A stretch of DNA of 64,000 nt, taken from Dokdonella_A sp044227025. Its GTDB lineage: Bacteria; Pseudomonadota; Gammaproteobacteria; Xanthomonadales; Rhodanobacteraceae. How positions within the stretch are numbered: the stretch's first letter is position 1; the number at the start of each line of letters is the position of its first letter. The notes below the pieces were generated by a model, which made no database searches, was not told the origin of the DNA, and was given only the letters and a program-made list of their open reading frames with translations. This document shows positions 1 to 8,231 of this stretch, piece by piece. The stretch lies in assembly GCF_044227025.1 (NCBI RefSeq), contig NZ_JBGAFX010000003.1:62001-126000 (forward strand), read 5' to 3'. The position numbers and the translations under genes were made by a program.

Positions 1-1
1 C

Positions 2-1846
2 GCGACGCTATCGATCGAACGCAACGAGCGCATCTGCGTGGTCGGGCGCAACGGCGCCGGCAAGTCGACCCTGCTGAAGCTGATCGCGCGCGAGATACGC
101 CCCGATGACGGCGAGGTGCGCGTGCAGGACGGCGTGCGCGTCGCAAAACTGATGCAGGAAGTGCCGACCGACGTCGCCGGCAGCGTGTTCGACGTCGTGG
201 CCGGAGCGCTCGGCCACCTCGGCGAGCTGATCGCCGAGTACCACCACCTGACCCATCACCTCGAGGTGCCCGGGAACGCCGACGCGCTCGGGCGCGTGCA
301 GGCGCAGATCGAGGCCGAGCACGGCTGGGACATCGACAGCCGCGTGATCCAGGTGCTGACGCGCCTGGACCTGCCCGAGGAGGCGGAATTCGCCGCGTTG
401 TCCGGCGGCATGAAGCGCCGCGTGCTGCTCGCGCGCGCGCTCGTGCTCGATCCGGACGTGTTGCTGCTCGACGAGCCGACCAACCATCTCGACATCGAGG
501 CGATCGACTGGCTTGAGCAGTTCCTTCTCGACTTCGCCGGCAGCGTCGTGTTCGTCACCCATGACCGCCGTTTCCTGCGCGCGCTGGCGACACGCATTGT
601 CGAAATCGATCGCGGCCAGGTGACGAGCTGGCCGGGCGACTACGACAACTACCTGCGCCGGCGCGAGGAGCGCCTGCATGCGGAAGCGCAGGCGAACGCG
701 CTGTTCGACAAGAAGCTCGCGCAGGAGGAAGTGTGGATCCGCCAGGGCATCAAGGCGCGCCGCACGCGCAACGAAGGCCGCGTGCGCGAGCTCGAGGCAA
801 TGCGGCGCGAGCGTGCACAGAGGCGGGAACTCGGCGGCAAGGCGAAACTGCAGGTCGGCACGGCGGGCGCGTCGGGGCGCCGCGTGATCGACGTCGACGG
901 CATCCGTTTCGGTTACGGCGAGCGCACGATCGTCGCCGACCTGACCACGACCATCCAGCGCGGCGACCGCGTCGGCCTGATCGGCGCGAACGGTTCCGGC
1001 AAGACCACGCTGCTGCACCTGCTGCTTGGCCAGCTCGCGCCGCAACTTGGCGAGGTACGCCTGGGCACCAATCTGGAGATCGCGTATTTCGACCAGCACC
1101 GCCTCCACCTGCGCGACGACCTCAGTGCGCTCGACAACGTATCGGAAGGTCGCGAGTTCATCGAGATCAACGGCGCGCGCAAGCATGCGCTCGGCTACCT
1201 GCAGGACTTCCTGTTCTCGCCGGAGCGCGCGCGCGCGCCGATCACGGCGCTGTCCGGCGGCGAGCGCAACCGCCTGCTGCTGGCGAAGCTGTTCGCGAAG
1301 CCCTCCAACCTGCTGGTGATGGACGAACCGACCAACGATCTCGACGTGGAGACGCTCGAATTGCTGGAGGAACTGCTCGCGGCTTACGCGGGCACGCTGC
1401 TGCTGGTCTCGCACGATCGCGACTTCCTCGACAACGTGGTGACCAGCACGCTTGCGCTCGAAGGCGGCGGTCGCGTCGGGGAGTACGTCGGCGGATACAG
1501 CGACTGGCTGCGTCAGGCGCCACGGCGTGACGGCAAAGGCGGCGGAGGCATTCTTCCTGTATCGCCCACTTCGGACTCGGGCACGGATGCAGGGAAAGCT
1601 CCTCCGTCCCCTGTGACGCCCGCGGCGAAGCGCAAGCTGAGCTACAAGGAGTCGCGCGAACTCGAAGAGCTGCCCGGTCGAATCGACGCGCTGGAAACCC
1701 GCATCGCGGTCATCGGTGCCGCGATGCAGGCGCCGGGTTTCTATCAGCAGGAAGGCGCGCGCATCGTCGCGCTGAACAATGAATTGTCGGCCTTGCAACT
1801 CGAACTCGACGCCGCGTACGCGCGCTGGACCGAACTCGACGCGTAG
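2..1846 (+). CDS. uup: ABC-F family ATPase Uup (5' end outside window)
   Basis: The reading frame is open from the first bases, so the true start lies before the window and about 30 residues are missing. It is a soluble, duplicated ABC ATPase with no membrane segments. The first Walker A (GRNGAGKST) begins near base 41, with signature LSGGMKRR and Walker B LLLDEPTNHLD. The second nucleotide domain has GANGSGKTT, LSGGERNR and LVMDEPTNDLD. The C-terminal 75 residues (KRKLSYKESRELEELPGRI onward) form the coiled coil typical of Uup, which binds DNA/branched substrates and is linked to ribosome function and precise transposon excision. The stop TAG at 1844-1846 is also the first three bases of a palindromic repeat. 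Confidence 0.95.
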   Translation, partial: ATLSIERNERICVVGRNGAGKSTLLKLIAREIRPDDGEVRVQDGVRVAKLMQEVPTDVAGSVFDVVAGALGHLGELIAEYHHLTHHLEVPGNADALGRVQAQIEAEHGWDIDSRVIQVLTRLDLPEEAEFAALSGGMKRRVLLARALVLDPDVLLLDEPTNHLDIEAIDWLEQFLLDFAGSVVFVTHDRRFLRALATRIVEIDRGQVTSWPGDYDNYLRRREERLHAEAQANALFDKKLAQEEVWIRQGIKARRTRNEGRVRELEAMRRERAQRRELGGKAKLQVGTAGASGRRVIDVDGIRFGYGERTIVADLTTTIQRGDRVGLIGANGSGKTTLLHLLLGQLAPQLGEVRLGTNLEIAYFDQHRLHLRDDLSALDNVSEGREFIEINGARKHALGYLQDFLFSPERARAPITALSGGERNRLLLAKLFAKPSNLLVMDEPTNDLDVETLELLEELLAAYAGTLLLVSHDRDFLDNVVTSTLALEGGGRVGEYVGGYSDWLRQAPRRDGKGGGGILPVSPTSDSGTDAGKAPPSPVTPAAKRKLSYKESRELEELPGRIDALETRIAVIGAAMQAPGFYQQEGARIVALNNELSALQLELDAAYARWTELDA

Positions 1847-1927
1847 GGTGGGCCCAGGCCCACCACGGAATTGTCGAGACGTCGCAATTCCCGGGATGCA
1901 GCATGCGGTGGGCCAGAGCCCACCCTA
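1844..1927. repeat. Palindromic intergenic repeat with TAGGGTGGGC termini
   Basis: TAGGGTGGGC (1844-1853) is repeated in perfect inverse at 1918-1927 (GCCCACCCTA). Each end is itself a small hairpin (GGTGGGCC..GGCCCACC type), and a further inverted pair GGAATTG/CAATTCC lies inside. The 84-bp unit fills most of the gap between the convergent uup and M13 genes. A related half-element lies at 62870-62890. It could act as a bidirectional terminator or be a small non-autonomous element; no transposase is encoded. Confidence 0.75.
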
Positions 1928-1986
1928 TGAAATGCAATGCGAGGCCGCGGGAATGGCGAATGCCACTCCCGCAGCGGCTGGCGCGT

Positions 1987-4038
1987 TCACCACACTTCGC
2001 AGCGCTCTGCCGGCGCGCGCACCATCGGTGCATCCGCCTTGCACTGAAATGCTTCGCGGAACGCGGGCAGGTTCGACAACGGGCCGTTCACGCGGTATTT
2101 CGCGATCGGATGCGGGTCGCCCTGAACCATCGTGCGCTGCGTCTCCGGCCGGATCTCGTCGCCGCGCCACTGGCCCCACGACAGGAAGAACTGTTGCGCG
2201 GGCGTGAACCCGTCGAGGGTTGCCTCGGGCGCCTTGCCCTCGCGCGACTTCTGGTAAGCGAGCCAGGCGAGCTTGGCGCCAGCGAGGTCGCCGATCGACT
2301 CGCCGAGCACGAGCTTGCCGTTGTGGTGGATGCCCGGTTCGATGAAGTAGCCGTCGAACTGCTTCACCACGCACGCGCCGCGCGCCTTGAATTTCTCTTC
2401 GTCCGCCGGCGTCCACCAGTTGCTGAGCCGCCCTTGCGCGTCGAACTGCGCGCCCTGGTCGTCGAAGCCGTGGCTGATCTCGTGGCCGATCACCACGCCG
2501 ATCGCGCCGTAGTTGACCGCGTCGGTCGCGGTCATGTCGAACGCGGGCGGCTGCAGGATGCCGGCCGGGAACACGATCTCGTTGAGCAGCGGGTTGTAGT
2601 ACGCATTCGAGGTCGGCGGCGTCATGCCCCAGCGCGCGCGGTCGACCGGCTTGCCGATCTGCATGCGGCCATCATTGACGTTCCAGCGTGAAGCGGAGAC
2701 GACATCGTCCCAGTACGAGTCGCGCCCGACCTTCACGCCGGCGTAATCCTTGAACTTGTCGGGATAACCGATCTTCGGGTTGAACGTCGCGAGTTTCTCC
2801 AGCGCCTTCGCCTTGGTCTTGTCGTCCATCCAGTCGAGTCCGCGAACGGTGTCGCCCATCGCGAGCAGGATGTTCTTCACCATCTCCTGCATGCGCGCCT
2901 TTGCTTCCGGCGGGAAGTATTTCTCGACGTACTTCTTGCCGAGGGCCTCGCCGAGCTGGTTGTCGGTGGCTTCGGCGCAGCGCTTCCAGCGCGGCTTCAT
3001 CTCGGTCGCGCCGGTGAGGAACTTGCCGTTGAACGCGAAATTCTCCTCGACGAACGGCTTCGACAGCGAATCGGCCGCGGCGTTCAGCACCTGCCATTCG
3101 AGGTAGGTGCGCCACTGCGCGATCGGCGTCGCCTTGAGTTCCTTCTGCACCTGCTGCATGAACTTCGGTTCGGTGACGTTGAGGTCGTTGTGCGGAATGT
3201 GCGCAGCGTCGAAATACCCCGCCCAGTCGAACGCGGGCACCTGCTCCTGCAACTGCGCAAACGTCGTCTTGTGGTCCTGCTGCTTCGGATCGCGCAGCGC
3301 CACGTTGTCGAGCGAGGCGAGCGCGAGGCGCTTCTCGAACTCGAATACGGTGGCCGATGCCCGCTTGGCGGCATCCGCTTTGGCGCCGGCCAGTGCAAAC
3401 ATGTTCGCGACATGCGCGTGGTATTTCGCGCGCGCTTCGACGAAGCGCGGTTCGGGCTTGAGGTAGTAGTCGCGGTCCGGCATGCCGAGGCCGCCGGCGG
3501 TCAGGTGCGCGATGACCACGGTCGGGTCGTGCAGGTCCTGCTGCGCGGCCAGGCCGAACGGCACGTTGACGCCCAGATCGTGCAGGCGGCCGATCGTGCG
3601 CTGCACGCCGCTCTTGTCCTTGATCGCGCGGACTTCGTCGAGCAGGGGCTGCACCGGCTTCACGCCGAGTTCGTCGACCCGCGCTTCGTCCATGCAGGCC
3701 GCGTAGAAGTCGCCCGAAAGTTGTTCGGCGCTGCCGGCGGGCCAGTCGCTGCGTGCGGAAACGTCGGCGAGGATGTCGCGCACATGCTCCTTGTTGACCT
3801 CGCCCGACTGCCAGCGTCGGCTCCAACGGTCCATGTAGTCGGGAATCTTGTGCTGCGCGCGCCACGCGCCGTTCGCGTAGTCGAAGAAGTCCGTGCAGGC
3901 GGCACCGTCGCGATTGATGTCGGCGGGGTCGATGCCGTGCAGCGCGAGCGCGGGCGAGGCGGTCGCTGCGAGCGAGACGAGGAAGGCGAGCTGCGACGCG
4001 CGCAGGCGCAGCGTCGGCGGGGCAGTGCGGTCGTGCAT
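1987..4038 (-). CDS. M13 family zinc metallopeptidase (neprilysin-like)
   Basis: A 683-residue exported endopeptidase of the PepO/neprilysin family that would cleave peptides in the periplasm. The zinc site HEISH lies in VIGHEISHGFDDQGAQFD, with the family's NAYYNPLLNEIVFPAGILQ stretch just before it and the usual C-terminal C-x-V-W (CEVW). The N-terminus has a hydrophobic stretch after several Arg residues (SQLAFLVSLAATASPALA), read as a signal peptide ending near residue 35. The ATG at 4038 was chosen over an in-frame upstream start because AGGAC sits 8 bases before it and the upstream residues do not look like protein. It is a single gene, convergent with uup and upstream of an unrelated sigma-factor operon on the same strand. 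Confidence 0.93.
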   Translation of the reverse strand: MHDRTAPPTLRLRASQLAFLVSLAATASPALALHGIDPADINRDGAACTDFFDYANGAWRAQHKIPDYMDRWSRRWQSGEVNKEHVRDILADVSARSDWPAGSAEQLSGDFYAACMDEARVDELGVKPVQPLLDEVRAIKDKSGVQRTIGRLHDLGVNVPFGLAAQQDLHDPTVVIAHLTAGGLGMPDRDYYLKPEPRFVEARAKYHAHVANMFALAGAKADAAKRASATVFEFEKRLALASLDNVALRDPKQQDHKTTFAQLQEQVPAFDWAGYFDAAHIPHNDLNVTEPKFMQQVQKELKATPIAQWRTYLEWQVLNAAADSLSKPFVEENFAFNGKFLTGATEMKPRWKRCAEATDNQLGEALGKKYVEKYFPPEAKARMQEMVKNILLAMGDTVRGLDWMDDKTKAKALEKLATFNPKIGYPDKFKDYAGVKVGRDSYWDDVVSASRWNVNDGRMQIGKPVDRARWGMTPPTSNAYYNPLLNEIVFPAGILQPPAFDMTATDAVNYGAIGVVIGHEISHGFDDQGAQFDAQGRLSNWWTPADEEKFKARGACVVKQFDGYFIEPGIHHNGKLVLGESIGDLAGAKLAWLAYQKSREGKAPEATLDGFTPAQQFFLSWGQWRGDEIRPETQRTMVQGDPHPIAKYRVNGPLSNLPAFREAFQCKADAPMVRAPAERCEVW

Positions 4039-4302
4039 GGCAACGTCCTCATGGCTGGCAACGCCCCATCGTTGCCGATGGCGCGCGCGCGGACATGGCC
4101 CGAATGGCAGGGGTCCGGAAGCGGCCAATCCGGATAGCCGTCCCTTCCGGCGTTCGATCTTCCCTCCGCACGTGTCGAGCGCAGCGGAACGCCGTTCCGC
4201 GACGCCGATACACCTGCGAGCGTTCGACGCCGGCGCTGCGCGTCATTCGACTTCGCCCAGGACAGGGCTGCGCCCAGGGCGGACGTAAGCGTGCGGCTGG
4301 CT

Positions 4303-5541
4303 TCAGGACTCCGGCGGCACGGGCGGCGCGGGAGGCATCGGCGGCCCGGGCGGCGCCGGTGGCGCGGCGGATGCGGGTGGCAGTGGCGGCGCCGGTGCCA
4401 CCGGTGGCGCAGGCGGCACGGGTGGCGCAGGCGGTGCTGGTGCCGTGAAGATCGACTTGAACTCCGGTGTCTTCATCGTCAGCGCAATCGCCTTGTGGTC
4501 GCGCAGCAGCTTGACCGTGACCTCCTTGCCTTCGGGTTGGTCGCGCAATGCGCGCATGACATCTTCCGGCCGCTCGACGGCACTGCCGCCGACCTCGGTG
4601 ATGACGTCGCCGCCGCGCAGTCCCGGCAACGCAGCCGTGTCGCTCGCGACCACCAGCGCGCCGCGGTCGGTACCGAAGTAGCGGCCGAGGTCGGCGTTCA
4701 CCGGCGCCAGGTTGAGGCCCCACCATGGCATCGCACGGCGCATCGTCCGCTGCGCATTCAGCATCGACTCGCGCACCTGCTTCGAGTTCATGCGCTCCTG
4801 GATGCGTTCGCCCGCCTCGGAAATGCGCTCGTGCGCGCGCACTTCGCGATCGGCCTGCCGCTGCGCGCGTTCGACGTCGACGCGCACGCGCTCGTTGAAA
4901 TCCTTCGGCAGGAACGGGTGTTCCGGATCGTCATTCATCAACGCCGGCCAGTTCAGCGCCTTGCGCCGCTCGGCATTGAACACGACCACGCCGTTCTGCG
5001 CGCCGCGCCGGTACTCGATGCTGACCGACTGGCCCTCTTTGAGGTTCGCGAGCAGGCCGCGCGCCTGCCGCAGGGCGGAACCTTCGCCTTCGTCGCGGCC
5101 ATCCGCCGGATCGCCGGTGGCGGCGAGCGCATGGCCGTCGATCGCGGTGATCACGTCGCCGTCATGCAGGCCGGCGCGCGCGGCCGGGCCGTCCGGCGTG
5201 ACGGCGCTGATGCGCACCCGATCCTTGTCGCGCGCGAGCACCACGCCAATCATCGCGCGGTCGGATTCGCCGAGGTAGCGGAACGCGTACGCGCGCGGAC
5301 CGACGTCGCCGAGTTCGCCCGACAATTCGGCCATGCGCCGCGTCAGGTCCTGCATCTGCTTGCGCAGCTCGGCGAGCTCCTTGCGCGCGGCTTCGGCGTT
5401 GGCGGCAGGCACCGCCGCACTCGCGGCAGCGCCGCCGGCCGCCGGTGTCGCGGCATTCGGTGCCGGCTTGGCGGCGGGTTCGATCGCAACGGCGCCGCGT
5501 GCGGCGAGGGCGAGGGCGAGAAACAACAGGCTGCGCTTCAT
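4303..5541 (-). CDS. Exported protein with two PDZ domains and a proline-rich tail
   Basis: 412 residues. A signal peptide (about 1-19, MKRSLLFLALALAARGAVA) is followed by a short coiled coil (about 50-80, AEAARKELAELRKQMQ). A first PDZ domain spans about 90-170 (SAVTPDGPAARAGLHDGDVI) and a second about 290-365 (LPGLRGGDVITEVGGSAV). The last 40 residues are a Pro/Ala repeat of the PPAPPVPP type. There is no trypsin-like catalytic domain, so this resembles the PDZ half of a DegP-type protease without the protease. It is the last gene of a three-gene minus-strand operon with an ECF sigma factor and a membrane protein (9-bp gap), which suggests an envelope sensing or chaperone role. Function is not established. 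Confidence 0.8.
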   Translation of the reverse strand: MKRSLLFLALALAARGAVAIEPAAKPAPNAATPAAGGAAASAAVPAANAEAARKELAELRKQMQDLTRRMAELSGELGDVGPRAYAFRYLGESDRAMIGVVLARDKDRVRISAVTPDGPAARAGLHDGDVITAIDGHALAATGDPADGRDEGEGSALRQARGLLANLKEGQSVSIEYRRGAQNGVVVFNAERRKALNWPALMNDDPEHPFLPKDFNERVRVDVERAQRQADREVRAHERISEAGERIQERMNSKQVRESMLNAQRTMRRAMPWWGLNLAPVNADLGRYFGTDRGALVVASDTAALPGLRGGDVITEVGGSAVERPEDVMRALRDQPEGKEVTVKLLRDHKAIALTMKTPEFKSIFTAPAPPAPPVPPAPPVAPAPPLPPASAAPPAPPGPPMPPAPPVPPES

Positions 5542-5550
5542 GGAGGGGCC

Positions 5551-6135
5551 TCAGTTGATGCGATTGAACGAGGTGTCGATGGCGTTCGCATCGATGTCGC
5601 TGGCGGCGATTGCGAACGCACTGCCGCGGATGGTGGCAAGGTCTTCGAGCAGGGCGACGCGTTGGCGCCACAGCGGCAGCGCATCGGCGCGGTCGCGGCT
5701 CGCGCCGAGCTGCACGTCGACGAGACCAATCAAGTCCTCGACTTCGACCGCGGCCATCAGGTCGCTGCTGTTTTGCGGCGCATGCGCGGCCACTGCCGCG
5801 ACCCAGCGCTCGAGCGTCTGCGAGCGCGTGCGCAGCGCATCGAGTTCGTCGTTCGCGCTGGTCGGAGCGGTGGTTGCAGGTGAGGGTGTCGCCGTCGGCT
5901 CGTTCGCGAGCGGCGGCGGCGTGGTCGCGCGTGGCAGCAGCAGCGCGAGCAGTACGCCGGCAGCGAGTGCGGCGGGCACGATGTAGCGCCAGATGCGCGG
6001 ACGCCGTTTCGCGGCGAGCGCGCGCGCGAGCTCCGGCCACAGGTCCGGCTGCGGCGCGGCATCGGGCAGGGCGCGCAGCGCGGCGCCCAGCGTACGATCC
6101 GCGTCGATGTTCAATGTGCGGTCGCGGTCATGCAT
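5551..6135 (-). CDS. Single-pass membrane protein, putative anti-sigma partner
   Basis: 194 residues. A short cytoplasmic N-terminus contains PDLWPELARAL (about 30-40), followed by one membrane segment at about 49-68 and a periplasmic tail of about 125 residues with a helical region (ELDALRTRSQTLERWVAAV). It starts inside the end of the sigma gene (25-bp overlap, ATG at 6135), so the two are translationally linked. The DLWP motif followed by a single TM recurs in the 52835-53296 protein, which also sits beside a sigma factor. No zinc HxxxCxxC anti-sigma motif is present. An anti-sigma or sigma-regulator role is inferred from position and topology only. Confidence 0.7.
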   Translation of the reverse strand: MHDRDRTLNIDADRTLGAALRALPDAAPQPDLWPELARALAAKRRPRIWRYIVPAALAAGVLLALLLPRATTPPPLANEPTATPSPATTAPTSANDELDALRTRSQTLERWVAAVAAHAPQNSSDLMAAVEVEDLIGLVDVQLGASRDRADALPLWRQRVALLEDLATIRGSAFAIAASDIDANAIDTSFNRIN

Positions 6136-6695
6136 GGCGCGGCCTCCTCCTGCAGTGGTTCGAGCAGGTTGCGCAAGCGAATGCTGCCGCGCATGACCTG
6201 CGACTTCGAGAAGCTGACCGACTTGCCGGTCAGCTCCGCGATCTCCTGGTGCGTGTAGTCCTCGACGTGGTACAGCCACAGCACGCTGCGCGTCAGCGCC
6301 GGCAGATGCGTGAGCGCCTGTTCGAGCCGGCGCGCGTCGGCCAGCACCCACGGCGGGGGTGCATTGCCCTGGACATCGTCGTCGGCGGGCAATTCTTCCA
6401 GCACCACGCCGCGCTCCTTGCGCAGGCGCATCAAGGCCTGGTTGACGACGATCTGGCGCAGCCAGCCCCAGAACGGCGACTCGCCGCGGAACTGGCCGAT
6501 GCGTTCGAGCACATGCAGCATCGCGTCATGCACGGTTTCCCGCGCATGCTCGGCGTCGCCGAGCATGCGCAGCGCGAGCGTGAACGCGGGGCGCTCGAAC
6601 GCGCGGTAGATCTGCTCGAGCGCGCCGGTTTCGCCGCGCCGCGCACGGGCGAGGACGGTATCGGGGACCTCGATCTGGAAACTGGTTGCGCTCAC
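6111..6695 (-). CDS. ECF sigma-70 family RNA polymerase sigma factor
   Basis: 194 residues from a GTG at 6695. Region 2 is at about 20-90 (RMLGDAEHARETVHDAMLHV, GESPFWGWLRQIVVNQALMRL). Region 4 is at about 130-175 (LPALTRSVLWLYHVEDYTHQ, EIAELTGKSVSFSKSQVMRG). No start has a good Shine-Dalgarno. An ATG at 6749 (18 more residues) and a GTG at 6818 are alternatives; 6695 was chosen because it fits the usual ECF length and the upstream residues look unconserved. The 3' end overlaps the membrane-protein gene, which probably controls it. Its promoter would face the export operon across the 6700-6926 gap. Confidence 0.88.
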   Translation of the reverse strand: MSATSFQIEVPDTVLARARRGETGALEQIYRAFERPAFTLALRMLGDAEHARETVHDAMLHVLERIGQFRGESPFWGWLRQIVVNQALMRLRKERGVVLEELPADDDVQGNAPPPWVLADARRLEQALTHLPALTRSVLWLYHVEDYTHQEIAELTGKSVSFSKSQVMRGSIRLRNLLEPLQEEAAPCMTATAH

Positions 6696-6776
6696 GGAAG
6701 GGTCAGATGCGGGTCGCGGCGATTTGGTCGCAATCGCACGATGCGCCATGCGCGCGCACGCCGCCAGCGAGCGGCG

Positions 6777-6817
6777 CGGACAGCCTGTCCGGCACCTGTC
6801 CGCATCGCCCGCGGACA
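6777..6817. promoter_or_regulatory. Candidate enhancer (UAS) for the sigma-54 promoter
   Basis: Four copies of a hexamer in alternating orientation: CGGACA (6777-6782), TGTCCG (6786-6791), TGTCCGC (6797-6803) and GCGGACA (6811-6817). They form two perfect inverted repeats (CGGACA-N3-TGTCCG and TGTCCGC-N7-GCGGACA). They lie about 60-100 bp upstream of the -24 element at 6874, the usual distance for binding sites of a sigma-54 activator. The binding protein is inferred to be the regulator at 13942-15291. Confidence 0.5.
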
Positions 6818-6872
6818 CTGCGCAGTGTACGGCTTTGTGTCGTAAACGCTCTTGATATCAATCATTTGAGTG

Positions 6873-6890
6873 TTGGCACAGTCGTTGCTG
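6873..6890 (+). promoter_or_regulatory. Sigma-54 (-24/-12) promoter
   Basis: TTGGCACAGTCGTTGCTG matches the sigma-54 consensus TGGCAC-N5-TTGCW exactly, with the invariant GG (6875-6876) and GC (6887-6888) 12 bp apart. It ends 37 bases before the HlyD start codon and points at the four-gene export operon. Transcription would start near 6900. Confidence 0.85.
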
Positions 6891-6926
6891 AGTAACCGTC
6901 GACGCTATCCATGGAGTCTGCACCCG

Positions 6927-8195
6927 ATGATCCGCGACACCTCCGCACAGGACCGTGTGCTCACCGCCCCGAGCAATCGCAGGAAGCAGTTCGTCTGGAT
7001 CGGGCTCGGCCTGGCGACGTTGGCCTCGATCGGGTTGTGCGTGCCGACCATCGTGCGGCTGATGTCGGCGGACTCGTCGGCGAGCAGTGCACGCCTGCGC
7101 ATCGCCGAGGTCAAGCGCGGCGACCTCGTGCGCGATGTGTCGGTGCAGGGGCGCGTGGTCGCGGCGGTGAGCCCGACCTTGTATGCGCGCACCGCCGGCA
7201 CCGTCACGCTCGACGTGCATGCGGGCGACAAGGTCAAGAAGGGCGACGTGCTCGCCGAGATCGATTCGCCGGAACTGACCAACCGCCTCAAGCAGGAACA
7301 GGCGACGCTCGACAGCCTCGGCCTCGACGTCGAGCGCGCGATGATCGACAACCGCAAGGCGCAGGCGGCGACGCAGATGGCGTACGAGCAGGCGAAGATC
7401 GACCGGCAGACTGCTGAGCGCGAAGTCGAGCGCAACGAGAAGGCGTTCCAGCGCGGAGCGCAGCCGGAGATGACCGTGTTGCGCGCGAAGGATGCGCTGG
7501 CCAAGTCGCGCCTGAGCGAGACGAATGCACAGCACAATGTGCAGCTCGACCGCGACAGCCTCGCGTTCGAATTGAAGACCCGGCGCTTCGCGCTCGATCG
7601 CCAGAAATTGCTGGTGCAGGATCTTGCGCGCCAGGTCGACGAACTCAAGATGCGTTCGCCGGTCGACGGCCAGGTCGGCCAGCTCGTCGTGCAGCAGCGC
7701 GCGAACGTGGCGGCGAACGCGGCGATCCTCAGCGTGGTCGACTTGAGCGCGCTGGAGATCGAGGTGCAGGTGCCGGAAGTGTTCGCGCACGACCTGAGCG
7801 CCGGCATGGCCGCCGAGATCCAGGAAGGCGGCGAGAAGTACGCGGGCGAAGTCAGCGCTATTTCGCCCGAAGTGCAGAACGGCCAGGTCACCGGGCGCGT
7901 GCGCTTCGGCGACAGGAAGCCTGCCGGCCTGCGCCAGAACCAGCAGCTGACCACGCGCATCCTGATGGATGAACACCCGAACGTGCTGATGGTCGAGCGC
8001 GGGCCGTTCGTCGACACCGGCGCCGGTCGCATTGCCTACGTCGTGCGCAACGGCACGGCCGAACGCACCGAGATCCAGGTTGGCGCGACCAGCCTCAACG
8101 CGGTCGAGATCGTCAGCGGCCTCAAGGAAGGCGACCGCATCGTGATTTCCGGCACCGATGAATTCAGGGGCGCGCAGAAGATCGCGCTCAACTGA
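6927..8195 (+). CDS. HlyD/MacA-like periplasmic adaptor of an ABC exporter
   Basis: 422 residues. A short cytoplasmic N-terminus precedes one membrane anchor (about 22-42, WIGLGLATLASIGLCVPTIV). A biotinyl-lipoyl-like half follows (LYARTAGTVTLDVHAGDKVKKG), then a long alpha-helical hairpin (about 115-220), the second lipoyl half (MRSPVDGQVGQLVVQQ) and beta-barrel/membrane-proximal domains ending GLKEGDRIVISGTDEF. It should link the inner-membrane FtsX-type permeases to an outer-membrane channel. ATG 6927 has GGAG 10 bases upstream; an ATG at 6870 overlaps the sigma-54 promoter and is rejected. It is first gene of an operon with the next three genes. Confidence 0.9.
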   Translation: MIRDTSAQDRVLTAPSNRRKQFVWIGLGLATLASIGLCVPTIVRLMSADSSASSARLRIAEVKRGDLVRDVSVQGRVVAAVSPTLYARTAGTVTLDVHAGDKVKKGDVLAEIDSPELTNRLKQEQATLDSLGLDVERAMIDNRKAQAATQMAYEQAKIDRQTAEREVERNEKAFQRGAQPEMTVLRAKDALAKSRLSETNAQHNVQLDRDSLAFELKTRRFALDRQKLLVQDLARQVDELKMRSPVDGQVGQLVVQQRANVAANAAILSVVDLSALEIEVQVPEVFAHDLSAGMAAEIQEGGEKYAGEVSAISPEVQNGQVTGRVRFGDRKPAGLRQNQQLTTRILMDEHPNVLMVERGPFVDTGAGRIAYVVRNGTAERTEIQVGATSLNAVEIVSGLKEGDRIVISGTDEFRGAQKIALN

Positions 8196-8231
8196 TCCAG
8201 CAAGAACAACGAACGACGACGAGGAACCACC

